10,027 nucleotides of DNA from Fischerella sp. (GCA_026419705.1 JANZYY010000158.1:1-10027); one strand, 5' to 3'. Counted from the first letter of the stretch, positions 1-6,532 are shown. Notes: a model not told the origin generated them from the sequence alone. Translations and numbers: made by a program.

Positions 1-2
1 AT

Positions 3-56
3 TTTGTCCAAGCAATGCGAACAGTGCGTCAAGCAGAAGCAACCGGAGTAAAGTAA
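3..56 (+). CDS. C-terminal end of an upstream gene (partial, unidentified)
   Basis: Frame 3 is open from the first base and ends at TAA 54-56, giving a 17-residue basic tail that ends in EATGVK. It looks more protein-like than the other two frames: frame 1 stops at 49-51 and frame 2 runs into the heptamer repeat. The tail is too short to name the product. The gene would be co-directional with the STAS gene, and the heptamer array lies between them. Whether this frame is the real one is an inference from composition only. Confidence 0.4.
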   Translation, partial: FVQAMRTVRQAEATGVK

Positions 57-85
57 AAGTAGTAAAAATGGAGAAAGCGCGAGAT

Positions 86-170
86 TGGGGACTGGGGACT
101 AGGGACTGGTGATTGGGGATTTGGAAAAGATTCTTCCCAGTACCCAATACCCAATACCCAGCACCCAATG
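86..170. repeat. STRR heptamer array, two inverted blocks of five
   Basis: Five heptamers of the type TGGGGAC lie at 86-120 (TGGGGAC twice, then TAGGGAC, TGGTGAT and TGGGGAT). They are followed by a 15-base spacer and five heptamers of the type CCCAATA at 136-170 (CCCAGTA, CCCAATA twice, CCCAGCA, CCCAATG). The two blocks are roughly complementary, so the transcript could fold into a long imperfect hairpin. This matches the short tandemly repeated repetitive sequences described in heterocystous cyanobacteria. It sits between the upstream gene and the STAS gene and is not coding, although one frame stays open through it. Confidence 0.85.
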
Positions 171-220
171 TAGACAACATCCACCAAAACCATCTATACT
201 TGAGCGTTCACGATCAATAT

Positions 221-235
221 GAGGAGGGAATTATT
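221..235 (+). promoter_or_regulatory. Strong ribosome binding site before a probable ATT start
   Basis: GAGGAGGG at 221-228 is a near-perfect Shine-Dalgarno. No ATG, GTG or TTG in the STAS frame follows it at the right distance; ATT at 233-235 does, with five bases between GGAGG and the codon. The only ATG nearby (219-221) precedes the site and opens an 11-codon ORF in another frame. Confidence 0.5.
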
Positions 236-601
236 GCTGAGCCACTTAATCTAACCCTGAGCCTGAGAGGTACTCGAGAAGTCCGGGATAACTATCAGCT
301 ATTCCGCCTCACAGGTTTGTTAGACGCGTTTTCTGAGCCGACATTTCGTAAGGTACTTGGCAGCAAGATTGAAGAGGGACCCAAGCATATCATTCTGGAT
401 CTCTCGCAAATCGATTTTATTGACAGTTCTGGCTTGGGAGCTTTGGTACAGCTAGCCAACCAGGCAAAAAATGCCGGAGGTACTTTGCAAATTGTTACCA
501 ACGCTCGTGTCACTCAAACAGTCAAGCTTGTTCGCCTAGAGAAGTTTCTCATGCTGCAATCTTCAGTTGATGCTGCTCTAGAAAACATCAAATCATCTTG
601 A
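233..601 (+). CDS. STAS-domain anti-sigma factor antagonist-like protein
   Basis: The protein has about 122 residues, the usual size of a stand-alone STAS protein of the SpoIIAA/RsbV type. Such cytoplasmic proteins bind an anti-sigma factor or a partner-switching kinase and are controlled by phosphorylation of a serine. The hallmark is seen at residues 63-70: FIDSSGLG, where one of the serines at 65/66 is the expected phospho-acceptor. The sequence before it (HIILDLSQIDF) is the typical beta strand. The start is uncertain. The frame stays open back to a TTG at 113, but that stretch is the heptamer array. A strong Shine-Dalgarno (GGAGG, 223-227) sits five bases before ATT 233, right where the conserved region begins; TTG 200 has no ribosome site. 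No kinase or phosphatase partner gene is visible. A hairpin terminator follows, so the gene ends its transcript. Confidence 0.85.
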   Translation: MAEPLNLTLSLRGTREVRDNYQLFRLTGLLDAFSEPTFRKVLGSKIEEGPKHIILDLSQIDFIDSSGLGALVQLANQAKNAGGTLQIVTNARVTQTVKLVRLEKFLMLQSSVDAALENIKSS

Positions 602-625
602 TTGCTTAACCGTCTAGACAAAATT

Positions 626-664
626 AGCTATCCAATCTTTCAATCTGGATAGCTTAATTTTTAT
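626..664 (+). terminator. Rho-independent terminator after the STAS gene
   Basis: The arms AGCTATCC (626-633) and GGATAGCT (647-654) are perfectly complementary with a 13-base loop. They are followed by a T-rich tail (TTAATTTTTATTT from 654). It lies 25 bases after the STAS stop codon, separating that gene from the mrnC cluster. Confidence 0.75.
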
Positions 665-1190
665 TTCATTGCCTTCCCGATCGGTAAGGTTCCATGCACA
701 GAAGTGCGCAAGAAAATAGGAAATGAAACAAAACTTGACAAAACAATCCCAAAAAAACTATGAAGAATGGGATTTTGATACTTCACAAATCCACTCCTCA
801 TTCTAATCTAAAAGAAAGTTGTCCTGCCACGAGGAAAATGAACTGAACTTTTGTAGTTGGTAGTGCTCTGTAGCAAAGCCTATGCCAGTCTCTACTTCCT
901 GGGTTCTCGTTAACAGCTTCAAGGGTGGTAACGAGAGTTTGGAGGCTTTGGTTGGGGGCTACACTTTCTGCAAACCAAGTTTCGGAGGGTTTCCTCAGCA
1001 ACACCAAAATCTCTGTTGAACTTCACACTTAACAGTTGACAATAATGTTAATTCGCAATTAAAAAGCTAAAATTAGGAAGTAAATTTTGAGCCTGGATTA
1101 TGCTAGGTAGACCTGCACAAATCTTGCAAGCAAAAAAAACATGCCTAAACGTGGCCTCCAGCATATAGCCTACGAGGAATAACTTCAGTT
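665..1190. other. Long intergenic region, mostly unassigned
   Basis: No convincing gene was found. A 69-codon minus-strand frame at 798-1007 (starting MVLLRKPSETW) has no recognisable domain, and its upstream end (around 960-1007, minus strand) resembles a repeated non-coding sequence more than a gene. A different minus-strand frame at about 795-900 is also open, with a natural-looking stretch EVETGIGFATEHYQL, so the two together might be one decayed, frameshifted gene; this is only a guess. A TTGACA hexamer at 1036-1041 is a possible -35 for mrnC, but the best -10 candidates are weak (TTAAAA 1059-1064) or badly spaced (TAAAAT 1068-1073). Confidence 0.45.
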
Positions 1191-1670
1191 GTGAAATCAA
1201 AGGAGGAAAAATTACTACATGAACAAGGTGAACATCTTCAGTTAGATTCATCTTGGTGCCAATTAATGCAGGCAGCCACACAGCATTTATCTCAACAAAT
1301 TTCCCAGGCGCAACTACAACAAATTTCTCCAGCAACTCTAGCATATTTGGGAGATGCTGTGTATGAACTGTATGTGAGGATGTTTTATCTCATGCCACCA
1401 CAGCGAAGTGAAACTTATCATCGTTTGGTAGTGGCACAGGTAAGAGCGGAAATGCAGGCGCTACACTTGCGATCGCTGATTCCTCATCTGCAACAAAACG
1501 AGCTAGAAATTGTCCGACGGGGTCGTAACGCCGCCACAGGACGCCCGAAAAGAGTTGCTCCTAAGACTTACCAACAAGCAACAGGCTTAGAAACTTTAAT
1601 CGGCTACCTCTATCTCACAGATTGCCAACGCTTAACAGAATTGTTACAAAAACTGCAATTAGAAAAATAG
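1191..1670 (+). CDS. mrnC: Mini-ribonuclease III
   Basis: This 159-residue protein consists of an RNase III catalytic domain without a double-stranded-RNA-binding domain, which is the hallmark of Mini-III. The family trims the base-paired ends of 23S rRNA precursors and acts as a dimer with divalent metal ions. Seen in the sequence: the signature LGDAVYE at 53-59 with catalytic Asp55, the conserved EIVRRGRNA at 106-114, and GLETLIGYLYL at 132-142 carrying the second acidic residue, Glu134. The GTG start at 1191 has GAGGAA eleven bases upstream. A stronger GGAGG at 1202-1206 lies inside the frame and serves no in-frame start, only an out-of-frame ATG at 1219 followed by eight codons. The N-terminal 45 residues are glutamine-rich and poorly conserved. 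It is followed 95 bases later by rlmB, another 23S rRNA enzyme, so an operon is likely. Confidence 0.92.
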   Translation: MKSKEEKLLHEQGEHLQLDSSWCQLMQAATQHLSQQISQAQLQQISPATLAYLGDAVYELYVRMFYLMPPQRSETYHRLVVAQVRAEMQALHLRSLIPHLQQNELEIVRRGRNAATGRPKRVAPKTYQQATGLETLIGYLYLTDCQRLTELLQKLQLEK

Positions 1671-1765
1671 TGAGAAATCGATCTCGCAATCGCAGAATCA
1701 ACTTTTCTAAATTAAGGTAGTGAGGATACAGGAATGCCTATTTATACGCTTAACGCAAAACTCTT

Positions 1766-2698
1766 ATGACAAACAAAACAAAAAAAATTATTACTTCCGA
1801 CAAAACGAATCGCAGGCAAACGTTGAAATTTAAAGGCAAGCGCGTTGTCCCTCGTACTGTTCGCACTTCCACGGAAATTGATGAACAGAAGGTAAAAAAA
1901 CAAACGCACGACAGCGACCTCATCTACGGTCGGTATCCAGTATTGAGTGCGCTGGAAAATCAGCGTTTTCTCAATCGTATTTGGATTACTCCCCGCCTGC
2001 GCTACGATCCCCGCTTTCACTCCCTGATTTTACAAGCAAAAGAAAATGGCACCATCATTGATGAAGTTGAACCCAAGCGCTTAGATCAAATTACCGACGG
2101 AGCTAACCACCAGGGTGTAGCAGCGCAAATTGCTCCCTACGCTTACATGGAATTGCACGAGTTGATCGAAAAAGCTAAATCCGTTAACGATCCTGTGATT
2201 GTTGCTGCTGATGGTATCACCGATCCCCATAATTTAGGAGCGATCGTTCGCACAGCAGAAGCAATCGGTGCTCAAGGATTGGTAATTCCACAACGCCGTG
2301 CTTGCGCTATTACTTCTACAGTTATGAAAGTCGCAGCAGGTGCTCTAGAAAACTTTCCCGTTGCCAGAGTGGTAAACTTGCACCGTGCTTTAGAGGAATT
2401 GAAAGCCGCAGGCTTTTGGATTTACGGCACTACTTGCGATGGTAGTAGCGAACCAATACATACGGTCAATTTTAATGGCGCGATCGTTTTGGTAATTGGT
2501 TCTGAAGGAGAAGGTCTGAGTTTATTGACACAACGTTCTTGTGATATTTTGGTGTCAATTCCCTTACAGGGCAAGACTCCTAGCTTGAATGCTTCAGTAG
2601 CAGCAGGTATGGCACTGTATGAAATTTATCGTCAACGCTGGATGAAAAAAACGTTGCATTTCGATAAATTACAAAAAACTACTTGGAAAAAAGAATAG
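1766..2698 (+). CDS. rlmB: 23S rRNA (guanosine-2'-O)-methyltransferase, TrmH/SpoU family
   Basis: A 310-residue SPOUT-class methyltransferase that transfers a methyl group from S-adenosylmethionine to a ribose 2'-OH; RlmB of Escherichia coli modifies G2251 in the peptidyl-transferase P loop. Residues 1-50 are a basic, lysine-rich extension probably contacting RNA. Residues 51-125 form the substrate-binding domain (starting LIYGRYPVLSALE). The knotted catalytic domain shows motif 1 NLGAIVRTAEAIGAQG at 156-171 with Asn156 and Arg162, motif 2 IGSEGEGLS at 244-252, and motif 3 PSLNASVAAG at 272-281. The length is greater than the about 245 residues of E. coli RlmB because of the N-terminal extension. 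The ATG has no good Shine-Dalgarno nearby. The substrate position is inferred from the family; a tRNA-directed TrmH is less likely given the N-terminal domain and the mrnC neighbour. Confidence 0.93.
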   Translation: MTNKTKKIITSDKTNRRQTLKFKGKRVVPRTVRTSTEIDEQKVKKQTHDSDLIYGRYPVLSALENQRFLNRIWITPRLRYDPRFHSLILQAKENGTIIDEVEPKRLDQITDGANHQGVAAQIAPYAYMELHELIEKAKSVNDPVIVAADGITDPHNLGAIVRTAEAIGAQGLVIPQRRACAITSTVMKVAAGALENFPVARVVNLHRALEELKAAGFWIYGTTCDGSSEPIHTVNFNGAIVLVIGSEGEGLSLLTQRSCDILVSIPLQGKTPSLNASVAAGMALYEIYRQRWMKKTLHFDKLQKTTWKKE

Positions 2699-2785
2699 TA
2701 ACAGAGTATAAAGAAATGTAAAACCACTCAAAACAGCAGTACACAGTTTAAAACCCAGTACCACATTAATAAATTGGCGAAAACC

Positions 2786-3088
2786 ATGAAAACTATTTGG
2801 GATAGCATTAAGGAATTTTTGATTAACGCATTCCAGAATTTTGGATTAGCTTGGTGGGTGGAAATCGTCACACAGCATCCCCGTTGCACATATTACTTCG
2901 GACCATTTTTAAATTCTGCGGAAGCGAAAGCAGCGATCAAAGGCTACGTAGAAGACTTGGAACAGGAAGGAGCGCAAGGAATAGTTGTGAACGTAAAACG
3001 CTGCAAGCCAGAAGCATTGACAATTGCTGAAGACCTGGGGGAACGGATTGACCGCAAAGTACAGCCTGCCTTTAGCGGTCAAATGTAA
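2786..3088 (+). CDS. DUF1816 domain protein
   Basis: A soluble protein of about 100 residues that belongs to the cyanobacterial DUF1816 family. The conserved core is visible from LAWWVEIVTQHPRCTYYFGP through EAKAAIKGYVEDLEQEGA to VNVKRCKPEALTI. There is no signal peptide or membrane segment. The biochemical role is unknown. ATG 2786 gives a typical start (MKTIWDSIKEFL); an in-frame TTG at 2774 would add four residues and is less likely. No obvious Shine-Dalgarno precedes either. It lies 87 bases after rlmB in the same direction. I recall this gene following rlmB in other cyanobacteria, which would suggest a link to RNA or ribosome metabolism, but nothing in the sequence proves it. Confidence 0.85.
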   Translation: MKTIWDSIKEFLINAFQNFGLAWWVEIVTQHPRCTYYFGPFLNSAEAKAAIKGYVEDLEQEGAQGIVVNVKRCKPEALTIAEDLGERIDRKVQPAFSGQM

Positions 3089-3107
3089 TTAATCAGGCTA
3101 GTTATTA

Positions 3108-3135
3108 GTCATTTGTCCTTAGTCATTCGTCATCG
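3108..3135. repeat. STRR heptamer array, GTCATTN type
   Basis: Four tandem heptamers begin with GTC: GTCATTT, GTCCTTA, GTCATTC, GTCATCG. The array lies 19 bases after the DUF1816 stop codon. It is the plus-strand partner of a similar array read on the minus strand at 3307-3334. Confidence 0.75.
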
Positions 3136-3160
3136 ATTGGTTGTTTGTTATACCAATTTA

Positions 3161-3287
3161 ATGAATGCTTGCGACAGATATTAGCTTCCCCCAACGTCTC
3201 CCTTCAAAAAAGGGAACCAATCTAGATTTGATAGATTTGAAGTCCGACTGGGGGGATAATGGAAATTTCTGTATGTGTCGCATTCTT
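3161..3287. repeat. Imperfect palindromic repeat, possibly MITE-like
   Basis: The outer ends are related as inverted copies: GAATGC...GCGACA near 3163-3176 against the complement of TGTCGCATTCTTC at 3276-3288. Further inside, TTCCCCC (3186-3192) faces GGGGGGA (3250-3256), and a small hairpin TCCCTT/AAGGGA sits at 3199-3215. The whole unit of about 127 bases lies between two convergent genes and could act as a bidirectional terminator. No clear target duplication was seen, so mobility is inferred only. Confidence 0.5.
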
Positions 3288-3306
3288 CCAACTATCACCT
3301 CACAAC

Positions 3307-3334
3307 CAATGACCAACGACTATTGACCCTTGAC
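3307..3334. repeat. STRR heptamer array overlapping the hydrolase 3' end
   Basis: Four tandem heptamers end in GAC on the plus strand: CAATGAC, CAACGAC, TATTGAC, CCTTGAC. Read on the minus strand they begin with GTC, like the array at 3108-3135, so the two arrays flank the palindromic repeat in opposite orientations. The last codons and the stop of the alpha/beta hydrolase lie inside this array. Confidence 0.7.
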
Positions 3335-4177
3335 TATCTGTGGATGTTCCTCCAGCCAAAAATCTATATCCCTCAATACCCGGTCGGGAATTTCCCAGGG
3401 AAAAAGATGAGCAGTGTTAGCGTAGCATTGCCATTGGCAATCACTAAGGCGTCGGGCTGTTTCTAGGCTAGCCTCAGCTGTGATATGGCGGTCCTGCGCA
3501 CCAGCAAGTACTAAAGTAGGACACTGAATTTGCTTGAGGTCAGCAAGGCGGTTGTATCCTGCTTTGATTGCTCTGTGCAGGGCTTGAGTTGCAGCCGGTG
3601 ACGTTTGCAAATAGGCTAACACTGCATCTTTAGCAATGTAGCTGTAGCTGGTAGTGGTGTGTTGTTGAATCAGGTAGCGAAACAGCGATCGCTTGCCAAA
3701 CGTCTCAATATTCCACTGCCAGCCTGGTTTGATCCAGTTTACGACAGAGGCAATGCCAGTATATAAACTATCTTGCCAATTCACAGGCGGATGGTTGCTT
3801 CTTGGTCGAGCAGCTGTCGCCACCAAAATTAGCCCGGTGACGCGCTCAGGTAATCGCAAAGCTAATTCCATTGCTAAAATGCCACCCAACGACCATCCCA
3901 ACACCAGGCATTTTTTGATCTGAAAACGGTCTAGAAGGACTTCTAAGTCAGTTAAATGATCGCTCATATCAAAATTGCCATCAAACCGACTTTTGCCGTA
4001 ACCGCGCAGGTCTGGGGCAATAGTTTGGAAGCGTCTTGAGAGATGATTGGTAAAAACAGAAAGACTAGAACCAGAACCAGGATGACCGTGCAAACAGAGA
4101 ATGGGAAAGCCTTGGCCTTGGGTATAGACGTTGAGAACAGCGGCTGTGGATTTTGGGAAAACAGAGCGATCGCCCAT
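3320..4177 (-). CDS. Alpha/beta-fold hydrolase
   Basis: A 285-residue cytoplasmic enzyme of the alpha/beta hydrolase superfamily. The complete catalytic set is visible: oxyanion-hole motif HGHPGS at 30-35, nucleophile elbow GWSLGG at 94-99 with Ser96, acid Asp229 in AGAQDRHI, and His257 in NTAHLFPWE. The region DLRGYGKS at 56-63 is typical of the epoxide hydrolase/esterase/peroxidase group. A helical cap lies at about 125-205. The substrate cannot be told from sequence; BioH-like carboxylesterase or aminoacrylate-hydrolase-type roles are equally possible. The ATG at 4177 follows an AGGG about ten bases upstream and is 11 bases after the stop of an OmpA-domain remnant, so the gene may once have been second in an operon with it. 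The final residues (IVKGQ) are encoded by a heptamer repeat, so the natural C-terminus may have been replaced. Confidence 0.9.
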   Translation of the reverse strand: MGDRSVFPKSTAAVLNVYTQGQGFPILCLHGHPGSGSSLSVFTNHLSRRFQTIAPDLRGYGKSRFDGNFDMSDHLTDLEVLLDRFQIKKCLVLGWSLGGILAMELALRLPERVTGLILVATAARPRSNHPPVNWQDSLYTGIASVVNWIKPGWQWNIETFGKRSLFRYLIQQHTTTSYSYIAKDAVLAYLQTSPAATQALHRAIKAGYNRLADLKQIQCPTLVLAGAQDRHITAEASLETARRLSDCQWQCYANTAHLFPWEIPDRVLRDIDFWLEEHPQIVKGQ

Positions 4178-4188
4178 AATTCTTAGCC

Positions 4189-4323
4189 CTACTTTTGAAT
4201 AGTAACTTCAACTCGACGATTCTTTTGTTGTCCGACGCGATCGTCCTTACCATCACTGGGGATCGCATTTCCAGCAAAAGAAGGCAGAATTAAATCGATT
4301 TTTCTATATATCCTCCAGCATAA
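4189..4323 (-). pseudogene. Remnant of an OmpA-family C-terminal domain
   Basis: The minus-strand frame ending in TAG 4191-4189 reads GNAIPSDGKDDRVGQ followed by QKNRRVEVTIQK. This reproduces the last motif of OmpA-like peptidoglycan-binding domains, with G, P, G and NRRVE at the same spacing as the G-E-T-R-P...G-R-x-x-NRRVE block of E. coli OmpA. Only about 30 residues match; a stop upstream in the same frame (4326-4324) and the overlapping end of the CAP gene rule out a full domain of about 100 residues. There is no start codon or ribosome site. It is a scar of a deleted gene for an envelope protein, now between the CAP lipoprotein and hydrolase genes. Confidence 0.7.
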
Positions 4324-4988
4324 TTAATAACGCACATCTGCCTGTAGGTAGCGTGAGTACCAAAAGCAACTCCTGTGACCTGAAAAGCTGGGTTAAAAAT
4401 ATTTTGACGATGAGCGCGATCGCTCACCCCATCATCAATAATTAACTGCATAACAATAGCTTGGGCCGTGTGCGAACCATAGCTAATATTTTCGCCAGCA
4501 GTTTTTTGCCAAGTTCCGTAGCGACTGAGGCGAGTAAACGGATCGCTACCATCACTACCATAATGACCAGTCATACCTTTTGCTCCTTGGTCTTGAACAT
4601 GATCTCTGGCTGCTAAAGACATTCCTTTAGATGCGGTTAAAGCGCCAATAGGACGGACAGACTTGAGAAAAGCGATCGCCTCATCAACAGCCGCAACACC
4701 TTCTTGAGTTTGTAAATAGACATTGTTAGAAATTCGGACTCGACCCCCCTGAAAACGGCTTTTATAGTTTTCGAGTACAGCAACATAACTTGTGGGATCT
4801 GTCCTCGCCTTGTTCATTTCCACAATCACTTGTTGTTCCAATGGCGAAAGGGTACTCCCTGTGTAGCGCGATTCTGAATTTTCTGGAGGAGTTTCAGACG
4901 CGACTGAGTAAGGCTGAAGCGCTTGCATAAAAGAGCATCCAGTCAATAAAGTAATGGGGGCGATGACCCGAAATAGCATCCGATGCAT
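4290..4988 (-). CDS. CAP-domain (SCP/PR-1-like) lipoprotein
   Basis: A 232-residue envelope protein. The N-terminus has a short basic and hydrophobic stretch followed by the lipobox LTGC at 15-18, so Cys18 is probably lipidated and the protein anchored to a membrane facing the periplasm. A low-complexity linker runs to about residue 45. The CAP domain follows from LEQQVIVEMNKARTDP, and carries its four signature elements: GHYGSDGSDPFTRLSRYG at 141-158 with His142, AGENISYG at 164-171 with Glu166, His193 in RAHRQNIFNP, and a final NYAGGY. Bacterial CAP proteins of this type have no agreed activity; a metal-binding or peptidase-like role has been proposed. GAGG six bases before ATG 4988 supports that start, although ATG 4979 is also possible. 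The AAA+ gene ends 66 bases upstream in the same direction. The end of the gene overlaps an OmpA remnant in another frame. Confidence 0.9.
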   Translation of the reverse strand: MHRMLFRVIAPITLLTGCSFMQALQPYSVASETPPENSESRYTGSTLSPLEQQVIVEMNKARTDPTSYVAVLENYKSRFQGGRVRISNNVYLQTQEGVAAVDEAIAFLKSVRPIGALTASKGMSLAARDHVQDQGAKGMTGHYGSDGSDPFTRLSRYGTWQKTAGENISYGSHTAQAIVMQLIIDDGVSDRAHRQNIFNPAFQVTGVAFGTHATYRQMCVINYAGGYIEKSI

Positions 4989-5054
4989 TCACAACCTCAC
5001 AACTTGGCAGTGATGAGTCAACATGAATTAAGATTACTTCTGAGTACAAACACA

Positions 5055-6515
5055 TTACAAATCAGCAATTCCCAAATCCTCTGCTGTAATCAGGGAGATT
5101 GCGCAATCATCCATTTGTTCCAGACAATCTGCGATTCGATTTGCTTGTTGTTCAATGCTGCGCTCGAAGATAACACGTGCAAAACGCCCATTACCAAAAC
5201 TTCGATCGCGTTTCGCATACGCAGTTTCAAAGATTGCTTGCAAAGCTATATGTGCTGAAATATCAATTGTGTATCCATTATCGTGACAGAATTTCTTGAA
5301 AATTAAAATTAGTTCGCTGGGGGTGTAGTGATCGAGATAAAAAAATCGACTAAAGCGAGATTGCAGACCAGGGTTCGACTTGAGCAAATACTCTATTTCG
5401 TCCGTATATCCAGCTACAATCACAGCCAGGCGATCGCGGCGATCCTCCATGCGTTTGAGCAAGGCTTGTACTGCTTCCAGACCGAAATCATGAGATGACG
5501 CTTCTGGTGGAACAAGAGCATGAGCTTCGTCGATAAAAAGCACACCATCTAGTGCTTGCTTGACTGCATCATCTACACGCAATGCAGTTTGTCCAATGTA
5601 TCCACCAACGATTCCGGCTCGATCGGTCTCCACTACATGTCCGCGTTGAAGACAACCCAGCTGTTTATACAAACGACCCACTAAGCGCGCGAGCGTGGTT
5701 TTACCAGTACCGGGTGGTCCGTAAAGGACAAGGTGTAGTGAAGTGTCTGCAGTTTTGAGTCCTCGCGCCTTCCGTTCAGCCTGGACTTTGAGGAAATTTG
5801 TCAATGAAAAAAGTTGACGCTTGGTGTGTTCGTGTCCTACCAATGCCTTTAAATCAGCGAATACATTCTCAAGTGTGTCGCTAGCAGGTGGTTCATGCTC
5901 AACGAAGCATGCTGTTGTAGCAGTGTCAGTGCGACGATGAGATTGGTTAGTGCTGGTTTCGCTGCTTGGAGCAGTGATGATCAAGCTATGTACCTTGATT
6001 TTAATTTTGTCGTAGATGATGAAGCCAAACTTGCGATCGCTCACCTGCATCACTGCATCTGCTGAGAGTTTCTCAACCAGGACACTATTGATATAAAACT
6101 CTACGAGTTCCCCATAACGTCGGATATCCAGAATGTTAATTGCATTAGGATGTTTAATTCCGTAACAGCGTTTCCAGGGAACGTAATCTTGAAAAATACC
6201 GTTCTCGTACTTGGAGATTCGGTAGTAGCCATTGTCGGAGATCGCAAACTCAAAGAAGTTACTTGTATTTGCAAGTCCCCAGACGAAACCATATCCATGA
6301 TTGACACCAGTGACTTTTTCCAGCACAACATGAATGCGAAATTCTTGTTTGTCGTAGAAGAAGCCTGCTGATTGCCACGATAGCCACGAACTACCACCTG
6401 AACGTTTATGTTCAAATGTATAATGATTTTCTTCAACACAGACGGTGCATTCGGCAGAATCGTTTGTATACCATTTGTGGCGATTGTCTTGAAAGTGTTC
6501 CTCGAAAATCAACAT
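5055..6515 (-). CDS. AAA+ ATPase of the CbxX/SpoVK type with N-terminal lectin-like domain
   Basis: A 486-residue soluble protein with two parts. Residues 1-180 form a predicted all-beta concanavalin/LamG-like sandwich; the run GYGFVWG at 74-80, FFEFAISDNGYYRISKYENG at 87-106 and FYINSVLVEKL at 140-150 is typical of such domains (DUF1080-like). A polar, threonine-rich linker follows (182-215). Residues 218-486 form one CbxX/CfqX-type AAA+ module: Walker A GPPGTGKTT at 266-274, pore loop GGYIGQT at 304-310, Walker B VLFIDEAH at 325-332, sensor-1 region VAGYTDE at 367-373, arginine-finger candidates Arg387/Arg390 in QSRFSR, and sensor 2 in GNGRFARVIFE at 441-451. Relatives remodel target proteins as hexamers. 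All ATPase residues are intact. There is no signal peptide, so the beta domain would work in the cytoplasm, perhaps binding a sugar or protein partner. The target is unknown. A CAP lipoprotein gene follows after 66 bases. Confidence 0.88.
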   Translation of the reverse strand: MLIFEEHFQDNRHKWYTNDSAECTVCVEENHYTFEHKRSGGSSWLSWQSAGFFYDKQEFRIHVVLEKVTGVNHGYGFVWGLANTSNFFEFAISDNGYYRISKYENGIFQDYVPWKRCYGIKHPNAINILDIRRYGELVEFYINSVLVEKLSADAVMQVSDRKFGFIIYDKIKIKVHSLIITAPSSETSTNQSHRRTDTATTACFVEHEPPASDTLENVFADLKALVGHEHTKRQLFSLTNFLKVQAERKARGLKTADTSLHLVLYGPPGTGKTTLARLVGRLYKQLGCLQRGHVVETDRAGIVGGYIGQTALRVDDAVKQALDGVLFIDEAHALVPPEASSHDFGLEAVQALLKRMEDRRDRLAVIVAGYTDEIEYLLKSNPGLQSRFSRFFYLDHYTPSELILIFKKFCHDNGYTIDISAHIALQAIFETAYAKRDRSFGNGRFARVIFERSIEQQANRIADCLEQMDDCAISLITAEDLGIADL

Positions 6516-6532
6516 AGCCTTCTTGCCTGGAC

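Noticed and set aside
86..170. CRISPR-like array
   Set aside because: The units are contiguous degenerate heptamers without spacers, so this is an STRR array.
113..232. Long N-terminal extension of the STAS protein from TTG 113
   Set aside because: Most of it is the translated heptamer array (PVPNTQYPAPN), with no ribosome site before TTG 113.
798..1007. 69-codon minus-strand ORF
   Set aside because: No recognisable domain, no clear ribosome site, and part of it resembles intergenic repeat sequence; described only within the intergenic entry.
4983..5258. 91-codon plus-strand ORF
   Set aside because: It lies opposite the end of the AAA+ gene and has no domain of its own.
5055..6515. Rubisco activase CbbX
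   Set aside because: The AAA+ module is of that superfamily, but the fused beta domain and lack of any Rubisco or CO2-fixation gene nearby argue against it.
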